A stretch of DNA of 64,000 nucleotides from Oryza sativa Japonica Group. Taxonomy: Eukaryota > Streptophyta > Magnoliopsida > Poales > Poaceae. Made by a program: the position numbers and the translations under genes. Location of the stretch: positions 25,734,501 to 25,798,500 of the forward strand of contig NC_089039.1 in the NCBI RefSeq assembly GCF_034140825.1, in the 5' to 3' direction. Shown here one piece after another: positions 11,838-24,262 of the stretch. The notes below the pieces were generated by a model. That model was not told where the DNA came from and ran no database searches. It was given only the letters and a program-made list of their open reading frames with translations. Positions within the stretch are counted from its first letter, which is position 1. Each line of letters begins with the position of its first letter.

Positions 11838-13734
11838 GTGCCCCCCGCCTTCTCCCTCTCCTCCCCCCCATCTCGGCTCGGCTTCCCGATCCAATTCGCC
11901 AATTCGCTTGCTGTTCGATTCGCCGGGAGTGTCGGGTAGAGATGCGTTGCCGCCGACCCCGCCGCCGCGTGGTTTTGGACTTTGGAATAGGATGGTTTGG
12001 GCGTGCGGCGGAGGGGGAGCGGGTTGCCGCACGAATTGTTGATTCCTTTCGTCAATGCAGTGTGATTTTTGCGCGGAGGTTATGGGGGGGGGGGGGAGGG
12101 GGATCGGGAGCCCAATGTGCTAGTAGAGTTTTGAGTGGTTCTGAACAAATGCGTGTTCTGAATTTTTTTTTTCTTCCACGGAGCCATGGAATCTGTAATC
12201 GTGAATTATTACTACTATACTAAGTTAGTTCGTGTAGATGACTAGATGTTGGTCCCGTGCTATAGCTCCTGCGGTCAGTGGAGTGGTCGCCAAATTGCTA
12301 TTTGGTTGGAGCAGGGGGCTTAATTTGTGATTACTAACCCGTGCGATCTGTTTGTAAGTTGCGTCGTGGACTTTGTAAACGCTGATTTAGTTATTCCATC
12401 AATTTGCAGTTGCTCTCGTCATTTCCTTATCTGTGATGCTGTTGATTGGTTGGTGGTTTGGTTGTGGACCAGTTGTTGAGAAGAGCAGTTAGATCTTGTT
12501 AATAGTTTTTTTTTTCTGCTGTACATGGTAACCTATAACATGCAGTGTGTCCTGAAGTCTTATGTTGCTTATCGAATCAAATTAGGTAAGTATATGAGCA
12601 GTCGCCATTCACTAGTTTGAATTGGAGGGCTAAGTTAATCATTTTCTCTCTTACAAAGATTAGCCACACAGTTCTTAGGAATGAAAAGAAGATGTATCAT
12701 TATTAATATTAATAATTAGAGCATGCTTTAAGCGTATGACAAGAGTCACCAAGGTTTGCCGCTATGGTTACTGGTATGTGTTTGTATTTTGCTTTGATCC
12801 TTTGCTTGATGCCTTTTTCTTTCTGGAGACTCATGAATTCTAGAGTTTAACTAATAGCTATGCTTTATGGCTTTGTTCTTGGAAACCGGGACACAGGATC
12901 TTTGAACAGTGAATTCAGATATGTATTTTTAGATAACAATGATCTTTGTAATTCTGCTTTTATTAAAACCTCCCGTTATTGGCTATCATGTTTATACACC
13001 ATCTGGTAACTAATAATGAACAATGTGGATATAATTTCAAAATCAACAGGAAGGAGTTGTTTGTAACATGTTGGATAACAATTTAGTTATAGCTGTAAGA
13101 ACAGTTTTTGGTGGTCTGTTTGTTACTTTTACTGAATCGAAGGGAGCAATGTGCTCATGTGTGGAAATTTTATAATGTACTATTTCATTTGCAGGTAATA
13201 GAATTGTGCATATCCAGACTTTGCTTGAAGTGAAGTCCATAATTCAGTATTCTAATTATTCAAAAACTTAAGAAAATTGGGAAACTGGCTATGCTAGGTT
13301 TGATAGTGGAATTATCTGAAATGGATGGGTTTTGAGTGATCTTTTAGATGTTGACAATTTCTTTCCTTGTTTACTTTTACGCTCTATAATTCCGTGATAA
13401 CTAATAGATATTTATCATTGCTCCTTTATATTTCTGCCAGAAGTTGTGTCACAATATTTTAAAAGCAAAAGACAGTTTTTAGCCTAAAATCATCACTGTT
13501 ATGCCTCTGATTTTAAATCATTCAAAAATTGAATTTGTAGGGAAGGAGCAGCATGCTCCACAAAGACGCACTACAGAAGACTAAAGAGAGCTTTTTCATA
13601 CCAAAGAAGTACAACAAAAGATTTGCTCCTCATTTTCTGAATCCTGGGACTCTCTAGCCTGTAGAAGAAGAAAGGCAGGAATTTCAGCTCAAGAGAACAG
13701 ATCACAATATTTACCCACGGCACTGTCTCGCAAT

Positions 13735-16700
13735 ATGGCAATGAAAAATGTTGTCCGTTTCTTTTTCGTGTTAATACATGTGAGCAGTTGTTTGGGTCGA
13801 TCAGGGAAAATGTTTTCTCCTGGCTTTGTTTCATTGTCAGAGTCATTACCGAGCTGGCCAATTGTGAGTGCAGGAATATCTGTGACCGCTTCACTTGTTT
13901 TATCCTTGTTTCTAATATTTGAGCATCTCTGCGCATACCATCAACCTGAGGTAGTCTTCTTTCATTATTTCATCAGAATTATTAGAATAATTATTTTGAT
14001 ATAGAAGATTTTAGACAGGAATAAGGGATCCCTTCCTGTTCTTTTCACCTGTGCTGTTATTTTGGTCAATTAATTACTTTGTCTGTTGCAGGAGCAAAAG
14101 TTCTTGATTGGTCTCATTCTGATGGTTCCAGTATATGCTGTTCAATCAGTAAGTATACCCAGATGCTTTTACCTTCCTTCCAGCATATTGGTGGTGTACT
14201 GCTATTGCGGTTAAATTAGTGTGTCACAGTTCTGATACTTGGAATAAGAATAGGACTCCAAATATTTTGGGAAGGGATAAGATAAGCTTCATTTTAACCG
14301 TTTTACTACATACTGTGTGGTAGTAATCCATGTTATATCTTGCTAGAGTTTAGAATATATTTGACCATTTCATTATATAGTCACACTGTTTTAGTTGTGT
14401 CCATCTTGAGCATGGGAAATCGAGCTAGTCCAAAATTATTTACTTATTTAAAGTAGCCAGTAACTCTGTTCTCTGAAATGTATTCTCTTTAAGATACATT
14501 GCTATCACTTTGTAATGTATGGTTCCCTTCCTGTACCACATTTTGTTTTTGCCAACTTGAATGTGTTGTATATAAAAACTTCGGTTTATTTCTTTCATTC
14601 CTGATAGAATGACCTTTCTTGTTCTTTTTGCAGTTCTTCTCATTACTGAACTCAAATGTTGCATTTATATGTGAACTGATGCGGGACTGTTATGAGGCAT
14701 TCGCCATGTATTGCTTTGAGAGATATCTCATAGCATGTTTAGGTGGGTATATATGATTTTTTTTTTTGGTCAGGATTCTTAGCTGATAAGTTTTGAACTT
14801 TTGAGCAATAGTTATTCATAATCATGACCTTAGTGTTTCACTTGCACGTATAAAAATAAATCTCATCATCTAATGCAACTTAACTGAATTGAAGTTTCAC
14901 TTTGGGGTATATTTTTTCTATGCTTTTTAAAAGTTGTACTGACATACTATAAAGTTCCATAAGAGTGCTGATGAAGTACATTATTCTGCTTCCTGCTTTA
15001 ATTTGGCCAATGCATAGCGCTTGCTTCATTAGAGGGTTAGTGTGAAAAGTATAATCTTTTAGCATACGATGCTTCCAGCTTTGCTAAGATATTTTCCTTC
15101 AACGTTCATTTGACCGGAACTTCTGTCATTTAAGGTGGGGAGGAAAGTACAATCAGATTCATGGAGGGTCGATTTCAATTCAGTGAGAGTTCTCCTCTGC
15201 TAGATGTTGATTATGATTATGGTATTGTGAAGCATCCTTTCCCATTAAACTGGTTTATGAGAAATTGGTACCTTGGTCCTGATTTTTACCATGCTGTGAA
15301 GGTTGGGATTGTGCAATATGTAAGTGTAATCATGAAGGCAGCTCTCTTTACCATTTGCTGATTCCGCTGAATGGTTCTGATTGAGCATGCTTTTCTGTAG
15401 ATGATACTGAAGCCTATTTGTGCCATCTTGGCAATTTTTATGCAACTTATTGGGATCTATGGGGAAGGAAAATTTGCATGGAGATACGGGTAGGAGTCAT
15501 TTCCTCTTCCTGGGGCTTCTGTTCCATTAATTTTCAGTCCCGCCCTCTGTTTGTCCTGCTCTGTAATAAGATGGATGGTGTATTATTTAAGTCATTCTAT
15601 GCAAAAGCCATGATTCTTGTTGGAGGCTGGCCAAGATGTTTCAAGTTTCTGCATTCTCACCAAATTTCCAATCCTTCTGCAGGTACCCATATTTGGCCAT
15701 TGTCCTAAATTTCAGCCAGACATGGGCATTATACTGTCTAATACAATTTTATACTGCTACCAAGGAGAAGTTGGAACCTATTAAGCCCCTGTCTAAGTTT
15801 CTAACCTTCAAATCCATTGTATTTTTGACATGGTGGCAAGGTATTGCTGTTGCATTTCTTTTTTCAACTGGGCTTTTTAAAGGACATTTGGCGCAAAGAT
15901 TTCAAACACGTATCCAGGATTACATCATATGCCTTGAGGTATGCATTATCCATTATGGCTTTTCATACTTACTAGTTTCGGGTTGGTTGCTAGCATGTAC
16001 CCTGTACGTAGTTGTAAGCCTGCATAGTCTGCATAGTCCTTATCAGTGGGACCCTGGTATTGTCTAGATCATCATATTTGTTCATCTTTTTAAATTGGTT
16101 CTCTATGGCTTTCTTTTATGCTGTTTTCAATATAGTTGTAGCTGCATGAGAATGTGACTGAGAGCTCAATACCTGCTTATCAATATTGCTGCGCTTGTAT
16201 TTTCTGTGAACTTTATTCTGCCATGTTTTGCACTAGGCAACCTTTTTTTTTCTTTTTTATTTTCTGCACTACATCAACTTCTATTACACAATTGAGGATA
16301 TTTTGTTTTTTGCTTCATTAGCATGGGATATACTGCAGAGAATGACCCTACTCTGATATCTAATTTCTTAATAAATAATGTTTTATGTAAGATGATTCCC
16401 AAAGCATTTTGTATCCCTTGTATGGCAGATGGGGGTGGCTGCAGTGGTTCATTTGAAAGTATTTCCAGCTAAACCTTACAGACGTGGGGAGAGAAGTGTT
16501 AGCAATGTTGCTGTGATGTCTGATTATGCATCTCTGGGAGCTTCAGATCCTGAAGAAGAACGAGAGATTGACAATGTAGCAATCATGCAAGCTGCTCGTC
16601 CTGATTCCAGGGACCGGCGATTGAGTTTCCCTCAGAGTGTTCGCGATGTCGTTTTAGGAAGTGGTGAAATTGTATGCTTCTCATTTTGATGTTATAGTCA

Positions 16701-17072
16701 CCTGTACCTATCATATTATTTCTCTTCCAAATTCACATTTTTCTCTCTTTTACCTTTCAGATGGTTGATGATGTCAAATATACAGTTTCCCACGTCGTGG
16801 AGCCTGTGGAGCGGAGTTTTTCCAAGATAAACCGGACACTTCATCAAATCTCCGAAAACGTCAAGCAGCTTGAGAAGCAAAAGAGAAAGGCTAAGGATGA
16901 TAGTGATGTTCCCCTTGAACCATTTTCAGAGGAATTCGCAGAAGCTCATGACAATGTTTTCGGAGGTAGTGTTAGCGACAGTGGATTAGCTAGGAAAAAG
17001 TACAAGAACACCAAAAGGGCACCGTCGTCTCTGAAACCGTTCGAGTTCAGATTAGGTAGATGGTTCCAGTAG
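13735..17072 (+). CDS. LAZ1: LAZ1 / DUF300 family multi-pass membrane protein
   Basis: LAZ1-family (DUF300, related to TMEM184 and the organic solute transporter alpha chain) proteins sit in the tonoplast and plasma membrane and in Arabidopsis affect vacuole integrity, brassinosteroid signalling and cell death. Coding exons 13735-13950, 14092-14148, 14634-14742, 15135-15319, 15401-15489, 15683-15938, 16429-16671 and 16761-17072 join in frame to 488 residues. Several hydrophobic spans are visible, and the conserved blocks CYEAFAMYCFERYLIACLGG, HPFPLNWF, GIYGEGKF and FLTWWQG are family signatures. The C-terminus is charged and hydrophilic (SFSKINRTLHQISENVKQLE), likely coiled coil and cytosolic. 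The first exon begins with a hydrophobic stretch that may act as signal anchor. No breaks. Confidence 0.93.
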
Positions 17073-17828
17073 TCAGCCAGTTGTGGTTTATTGGGTTTTG
17101 TTTCTGACCAACAGGGAGCTAACCTCAAATCCAGCAGTTTATACAACATAGGACATACTGGGGGCAAAGCGATGACATTTCCGAAAACTAACAGTTCACA
17201 GGAGGATGATGTGCACTGGAGCTTCAGTTTCCTTCATTAACTTTCCTCTTGTGTTTATACAGCTCGTCCTGGCCCTTGTCAATTTCAGGAGGCAGTTACT
17301 AGAATTTTTTTTGTCATGAGAGCAGCCTTGTTTAGTCTAGTTAACTACACTTACTACAGGCAAAGAAATATTAAGCCGCGGCAAAGCAACTACTACTGAA
17401 TACTGATGTAACCCTCCTTAAGTTTCTTTGAATTAACATGCATAGAAGGGATACATTTGTAAACTGATGAACAACATGTTTCAAATCGGTAAAGTGATAA
17501 TAGCACCAATGTGAAGTTCTGTTGTTATCTTGTTCTTGTTCCCCAGAAGGGACATGCTTCCAAGTCCTGCACATTCGTTTGTGGTACTACTACATAGTTT
17601 TGCTGTTCAACTACTATGAATGAAGAAATCTTTTGAGCTACTATAGCTAGAGTAGCTAGAGGGCAAGTTTTGGATGTGCATGCAAACATTGTAAAAGAAA
17701 TCATCATGAGATTACTTGGTGCTATTATCACTTTTTCAGTACAGATCGTATGAATTGGAGTAGTTTAGTACTTGAATGAGCTTTATACAAACTAATATAA
17801 ATAATATTGTACAAAATTATAGCAGGCT

Positions 17829-17901
17829 GGGGATGTAGCTCAGATGGTAGAGCGCTCGCTTAGCATGCGAGAGGTACGGGGATCGATACCCCGCATCTCC
17901 A
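17829..17901 (+). tRNA. tRNA-Ala (anticodon AGC)
   Basis: A 73-nt cloverleaf: acceptor stem GGGGATG pairs with CATCTCC, the D arm is agctcagatggtagagc, the anticodon stem-loop ctcgc-ttAGCat-gcgag carries AGC, and the T arm holds ggatcgatacccc. A discriminator A follows. A run of eight T starts about 10 nt downstream (near 17912), a polymerase III stop. No intron. The flanks 17073-17828 and 17902-18455 hold the LAZ1 3' UTR and AT-rich spacer only. Confidence 0.97.
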
Positions 17902-18455
17902 AATATATTTGTTTTTTTTCACATTTTTTCACCTTGCTTTACTATTTTCTCTCCATTTTTTTGACATTTCCCCTTGCTTTACTGGTTTCTTTTGTTCAAG
18001 TAGAAATATTGGTACTTTTCTCTCTCCTTTTTTTTAACATTTTCCCCCATTGCTTTGGTACGAGTAGAAAATATTGACATTTTTTCCCCTCGCTATTGTA
18101 CAAGTAGAAATATTACTAGGAGTAGTAGTTAACAGCAAGGAGACCAAGTACGTATTCGAGTTTGAAATTTTGAATTCTAGAAACTGGTGAATTCGGAGGA
18201 ATCTACAGCTGCCAGCGTGCCATATACGCACAAAACCACAACATCGAAACCCTGTTTTTTTCCGTCTCCCCTCCATTTGATAACAAATTCAAAATACACA
18301 TATTTAGATCCACTGTACAAGAACACCTCAAATCCACGTGCATTTCATTCACCATTAGCTGCAGCTAATGAGCATTTGAGCAAGATTTTGATCGGAATCT
18401 AGCAGCTAACGAGGACACGTGTCACGCAAACAGGGGAGCTGACCGACACAGTGCG

Positions 18456-19406
18456 TCAGCAATGGCGAGCTCGTCGGCGGCGGGAGAGGTGGAGGTGGAG
18501 GTTGATGTACTCGAACCAGACCTGGCGGAACACCTTGACGATGCAGTCGTGGTGCTCGTCGGCGTTGAGGGCGAGGTAGCACGCCAGCAGCCGCTCCAGC
18601 TCCTCCGGCCGCGCCGCGATGCTCCCGCCGCTGCTCGCGATCATCTCCACCATCGACTCCCGGAACGCCCGCTGCGGGTCGCGCGTGCGCCGCACCACCG
18701 CCAGCCTCTCCAGCTCCGGCGCCGAGGCGGCCGCGCGCGGTGGCCGTATCCGGACCGCCGGCATCCTCCCGGACACGGAGAACGACCGCCTGCCGCTCCC
18801 GCCCAGGCTGCTGCGGCGGCGGCGGTGCGCGCGGCGCCGGTGGCGTCGCGTCCGCAGCTTGGCCCCGGCGTCGGTGTCTGACGGTGTCGCGCCGCCGGCG
18901 GCGGCGGCAGCGGCGTTCTCCGGTGGCTGGGAAGCTGGGGAGCCTGCGAGGGAGAAGGGGATCAGGTGGCCGAGCGGCGGGAGGTCACGGTCGCCGCCGA
19001 GGGAGCAGTGGCGGCGGCGGCGGCGTTGTTGCTGGCAGAGCCGCCGCGCCACGGCCTCGGCACTGTCATTGCCAACGGACAGCCGCCGCGGGGCGACGTC
19101 CACGGGTGAGCGGCGCGGCGGGCTGGACCTCCCCGCGGCGACGTCGTCGACCGCCGCCACCACCGAGCTCGAGCTCGCGGCGGCGGCGGCGGCGCGCTTG
19201 GGGAGACGACAAGAAGGCCCCGCCATGGACGCCGCCGGCGCGTGCTTGGCACCGCCGCACTTCCCGTGCGACGACCTCGCCGTCAGCTTGGCGATCCACG
19301 ACAGCGGCGAGAACGAGAACGCCGCCGCCTTCCCCTTACCTCCTCCCCCTCGCTCCGCCGCCGCCGCCGCTTGCTGCTGCGGCTGCCTCCTGATCCCCCA
19401 TCCCAT
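18456..19406 (-). CDS. OVATE family protein (OFP, transcriptional repressor)
   Basis: OFPs are nuclear plant repressors that bind homeodomain TALE proteins and shape organs. The intronless minus-strand frame encodes 316 residues. The OVATE domain (DUF623) occupies about 237-302: VVRRTRDPQRAFRESMVEMI, then the LLACYLALNADEHHDCIV segment and FRQVWFEYI at its end. A short basic tail follows. The N-terminus MGWGIRR plus Ala-, Ser- and Arg-rich low-complexity stretches are usual for the family, including a basic RTRRHRRRAHRRRR patch around 185-200 that may be a nuclear signal. GC content is very high, as in many grass single-exon genes. I cannot assign its OFP number. Confidence 0.9.
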   Translation of the reverse strand: MGWGIRRQPQQQAAAAAERGGGGKGKAAAFSFSPLSWIAKLTARSSHGKCGGAKHAPAASMAGPSCRLPKRAAAAAASSSSVVAAVDDVAAGRSSPPRRSPVDVAPRRLSVGNDSAEAVARRLCQQQRRRRRHCSLGGDRDLPPLGHLIPFSLAGSPASQPPENAAAAAAGGATPSDTDAGAKLRTRRHRRRAHRRRRSSLGGSGRRSFSVSGRMPAVRIRPPRAAASAPELERLAVVRRTRDPQRAFRESMVEMIASSGGSIAARPEELERLLACYLALNADEHHDCIVKVFRQVWFEYINLHLHLSRRRRARHC

Positions 19407-19682
19407 GGCTACACTTTGTCAGCTACACTGATCAGCTCAGCTCAGCTCTGCGCTGCTGCTCGTGACCAGCTCGAACTCTACGAGTGAAGTGAGACGACGA
19501 GACGCGAGGCCGATTTTAAAGCGTGCAAGTTTTGGCGGTTAGGTCACTGCCACTGTCGGAACTTGGGCTTTAAAACATTCATCTTTAAAAAAAACAGAGA
19601 GACACATGCTGGTATTTTACCATGGTTGTTTGTGGTAGTAGAATCAATATACATCATTCATCTTTCTAATCTAATTATAATA

Positions 19683-19822
19683 CTCTCTCCGTTTCAAAAT
19701 ATATTAATCTAATATGTTAGTCATAACTTATTATTACAAAAACTGGACTTATGTCTATCCAATTTCGTAGTACGTTCGATATGATATTACTAGGTTTTAT
19801 ATATTAGGACGAACGGAGAAAG
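19683..19822. mobile_element. Stowaway MITE
   Basis: The ends ctctctccgtttcaaaatat and tatattaggacgaacggaga are inverted, with TA at 19681-19682 and 19823-19824. 140 bp, upstream of the OFP gene. Confidence 0.82.
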
Positions 19823-19824
19823 TA

Positions 19825-22550
19825 ATGGTTGATAATAGAATAAGTTTTTTTATTAATAGTATAATTTATAAATTAGTAATGGTTAAGATCACTTCTATCT
19901 AATACTACCGACAATACTAGCAATATAGAGACTACAGTAAAGGGGCAAAGCCAAAACAAAGTCGGCACGCTTCATTTTCAGACAGGCGTGATCTGAGCTC
20001 TGAAGCCAATGTTGGCATGCATGGACACATAGATTTTCGAAAGCCCCTGGCGGCTTCAGAAACCAGTGTCCGATGCAACTAGGGCCCCACTCCACAGTGA
20101 CACAGAAACAGCCATGATTCAACCATTCATTAATCAGCAACTTTGTTTGTGCAACCCTTGTACTTTCTGCCGTCCCCTCTCAAAACATCTCTTTGCCGAT
20201 GCAATGCACAAAACAGTCAGTCACAGTGTAGTGAAGGAGACAAAGAAGAGGCAAAAGTGTAGTGATGGCTGAAAGCTATAAGCTGTTACTACGGTTTCTT
20301 TGCTCCCTTTTGCTTTTGTTTTTCTTCAGTCCTTGCTGCTGCATTTGTTACTGCTTCTGCTTGTGTTTGCTCTTGTGCAGCTGCTTTGCCTGACCATGAT
20401 CGTTTGAACAAAGTCCCCGCCAGGGCTATGGCTCTGCACATTGTAAATTATGCTACTCTCTTTTCACAGATTTTACATTGGGATACGGCAATGCAAGTGT
20501 GAGTGTTTGACAGCTGAAAATTTGTCGTGTGAAGCGTTGTTAGCACGGTGAAAGTTAAGATTTTGAACCGGTTTGTACGGCAGGTGATTACATTATAAGT
20601 ACTAGTAATTAGCATTTGTAGGAGCATATTGGTTGGTCCAGGGGTAGCTACATGCGACTCCAAATGGACAACTTGGGTGCACTCTTTGCTGAGATCGAGC
20701 ATGTACTGTATGTCCTGTACGATGCCATCCAAGATACCGTAATTCACGAGCCTTTTTATTTTGATGGTTGCTTCTTCAGTTCAAAAGGTGTCTCTGTTTT
20801 TATTCTTGTTCTAGCCATTGGCAAGTCTGAAGAACCTAGACTGAATTCTATACTGTGGCTAGCTAGGTACAGTTCTATCATCATCAGTACAGTATAAAGA
20901 AGCAATCTTTTGAATCCTTTTCAAGTAGGAGTATAGTATGAGATTATTATAGCCTGTCAAGTTGCTGTTTGTAGCTACCCAATGCCAATCTTTTCAGCTC
21001 GATTATGATATATATCACGTCGTCAGATTTGTGCAGAATACTAAAATTGGTATAGAGACATTCTGACCGGGTTATGGTCGATGACACTGTCCATCATCTG
21101 AGAGTTTGCAAGTCTCTGAACTCTGAACATTGCCCAGAATCTCTTACAGGGATCTTTTTGTTGGTCTTCTCCTACAGTATATCATTGGCCTCTTGCAAGC
21201 AGAGGACAAATTCTCTTTGCATTCGTATGCATTTTAATTCTGCAAAAACCTGTAGCTTGTCCTGTGTATAAACAACGAGAATATCAATCATCTGTTTATG
21301 ATTCCAATTTCCAAGTATCAACTTCTACCTCGACCAGGAGTAATACAGATTCTGAAGTTTATAAACACAGCTCTGCCTGAACAAGATGGAAACCTACTGT
21401 TTTCAGTTCACCATTTGATCTTTACCAGATAAACCTGAAGTTCAAACCGTGCAGCACTGCAGCCATGTTTCAAACTTGAAAGAGGAGGAGGAAAAAACAG
21501 TGGTGATTACTGTCCTGGCATATCTGAAAAGAAAATTGAAATGCAAAGAGGAGACAAAAGGGGAGAATACTATCTGTGGTCCCTCCAAAAAATCGAATTC
21601 CAGTATTCAAAGTGGAACCACCCTCAAAGCGATCCTAATCCACATCTGCAATATTATGGATGAGTGTAACTGTCAACTCTGCTTGCTGCAAGTGTCAACT
21701 AAAGCCAGACGCACTCACCATCATCACTAGCGACCATCATGCACTGCTTTTTGCTGATTAAGATGGTGCCCAAATGACAAAGCACACATCTTAATCAGGC
21801 CCTGGTGATGAGGTTCTTCCCAAATCCAAATGGACAGTGCAAGCCTTGACTTCTTCTCATCCACATACAGACCATATAAGATATTCAGAGAAAAGGTGGC
21901 ATTTTTAACTTCAGAAGCAAAAAAATACAGCCAAGAGAGAGAGAAATAAAACTTTGCTTCATAATATAACAAACCAGCTTTGCTTAGGCTCTAGTACTAA
22001 CCAAAGCTAAAAAGCACTTTGGAGAGACGGTGCATGCTGTAGATCTAATACTATTATACTAAACCAAAAGGACACACAATCTTCAGAGACAACAAACAAT
22101 ATCATACTGCTGCAGCAACACCGAGGCCAACGAGAAACTGGCCCCCACTGATCCTTCCTCTCATGATGCAGCAATTGAGAGACAGATTCCAGCCAAGAAA
22201 AACTATTTTTTTTTAAAAAAAAAACCTTGACTAGTACTCATGCAATGCAAGTTGCCATTGTCTTCATGGCCAACTGGGCCATCACATTTTATTCTCGAAT
22301 CGGCCAAGTTGCCGCTACACAAACCATTGGATATTTGGATATGTAGGTCAGGGAGAGAAAAGGAAAGAAAGAAAGGCATTAGCTTTTCACGTTATCCGAA
22401 TAAAATCGAGGGGATATGCTGCTTCTGAAATTGTTGCTGAAATTGCAACGAGGAGTTGGTTAGGTGGTCGGTGCACCTCACGCCCTTAATTGCACATCAA
22501 GCTTTGCTTTCTTCTTATCCTCTTTTTTTTTTTTTTGGATGCTTGACTGT
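19825..22550. other. Gene-free spacer, 2.7 kb
   Basis: No frame here looks like a protein-coding gene and I recognise no microRNA precursor. One compact stem-loop at 21754-21798 (see findings) and a run of T and A near 22206-22224 stand out. A noncoding transcript cannot be excluded. Confidence 0.4.
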
Positions 22551-22796
22551 TAGAGCAAGTTCAATAGTATAGCCTACTACTAGCTTCAATTCAGCTATAA
22601 CCAATCTAATAGCCAATTTATACAATAGTTGCTTACTATACTATTAATATATGGTCTCACCTATTATACATATACTGCGTCTTGAAGTCCGTGTTGCAGC
22701 TGACTACAGATCTGTAGCCCGTTACTCTTCTCTCTCATCTTCTATCTCATTAAAATATGTTTATAGCTGGCTAATATTCTGCTGTTGTACCTGCTG
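22551..22796. mobile_element. MITE with agagcaagttcaatag end, family not named
   Basis: The left end tagagcaagttcaatagtat, followed by agcctactactagctt, and the right end ggctaatattctgctgttgt followed by acctgct are imperfect inverted repeats. I recognise the pattern as a frequent rice MITE. The target duplication was not resolved. Confidence 0.55.
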
Positions 22797-23194
22797 TCAT
22801 GGAGGATGAGGAGAGTATTAGCAACGCTGTCTTGAAAGGTGGAAAAGAAAAACGAAAGGAAAACACAACGCTGTCTTGGTTAGGGATGGTGTGCTGACTA
22901 GACGCTTACTAGGCAAGCGGCTGGCGTGGCGTGGACGGTCGTGGTCATCCACGTCATCTGCGGCAGACAGCTTGAGGACGGCCCACGTGGCCTCGATGAG
23001 TCAACCATGCAATTAATGTGGATAAGGAGTTGTTTTTTCTTTTCAAGAAATGTGGATAAGGTTTTCCAATAATTAGGCTATGGTGAAACATTTTCTCAAA
23101 TATTATTTCTGTTATGAGAGTATTTTTTTATTATACGTGAGAGATTTTGGAAGAAGTTATAACTGGGCAGAAGCTACTTTACTCGCTACTTTAC

Positions 23195-23405
23195 TATAAG
23201 GCTGTATTCTTTCTTCCACTTTTCCAACTTCTACTCCATTATTTGTCGAACTGTTAAACGATGTGTTTTTTTTTTACAAAAATCTTCTATAGAAAAGTTG
23301 CTTTTAAAATCATATTACTTTTAAGTTTTTATTAATTAATAATACTTAATTGATCACATATTAATGGGCAACGCTGTTTTCCATGCCCGGAGAGAGGTTC
23401 TCGAA
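23195..23405. repeat. Dispersed rice repeat, family shared with 1.33 and 58.48 kb
   Basis: The AT-rich core (cttttaaaatcatattactt, ttaattgatcacatattaat) with a terminal cgctgttttccatgcc is related to 1320-1440 and 58480-58557. It probably derives from a nonautonomous DNA transposon whose ends I could not place. The remaining spacer to the TPS promoter has no gene. Confidence 0.45.
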
Positions 23406-24262
23406 CACAACCTAACTAGGGCTTAAATCCATACCACTTAATAATATTCTGCGATAATTTTTTGCTTGTGTTAATACTTGAAATTCGAACCAATTCATCG
23501 CATTCCAAAATTTCGAATCGCAATGGATACGCTTAACAACATATGACGTGGCACCCACCGCTACCGGACACGTGTTTCACGCCCTGCAAAAGCGCCCCTC
23601 GTTTTGCTGCTGTTGTTTGGCGTTCGTTCGTTCACCCGGGGGAAGAAAGAAGAAAAGGACGACCCAGACCTCTCATAAACCGCCGGGCAATTCAATTCAA
23701 AGCCTCTCGTGAGGAATTTCCCAAAATACCCCTCCCCCCACTGTAGGTATGGATGGGTTGCTCGGTCCACCTCGTCCGTCCATCGCGTGGGCCCCACCCC
23801 GACCGAACGCTATCCCGTACGTCCATCCGGTGGGCCCCGCGGTGTCAGGTGGCAGCGTGACGCCAGCTGGCACCGGGGTGTGGGGGCGCCCCCCCTCCCC
23901 CCTCCCCACTACCTTATCCTCTTTTCCCGATGCAGCATCACCTCCCTAGGCCCGGTCCACGGTGGACCCAGCGGCTCACCGGCATGCGGGGCCCCGCACT
24001 GTCGGTGGGTCTACGGGGGGAGGCGCCGTGGACCGGGTCCACCCGCCCCGAGGGAGAGGAATATACCGCGTGTGTGCGCGTGTGTTGTGCGGGCTCGTCT
24101 TCCTCGCCGCTCGCTCGCTCGCCTCCTCCATTTTTTTTTTCTTCTCTTCTTCTTACGAACTCGAAACGCGAAAAAGGGAGTAGATCAGATCAAAGACGCG
24201 GAGGAGGAGGAGGAGGAGGAGAGCTAGGGTTTGGATCGGGAGAGAGGGCTAGGGTTTCAGCC

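Noticed and set aside
18619-19431. Plus-strand frame of 270 codons opposite the OFP gene
   Set aside because: Shadow of the OVATE-domain frame. Composition is Arg/Ala/Ser only and there is no domain.
19825-22550. Possible microRNA gene in the long spacer
   Set aside because: None of the common plant microRNA sequences I know is present. Only a short stem-loop remains, listed as a finding.
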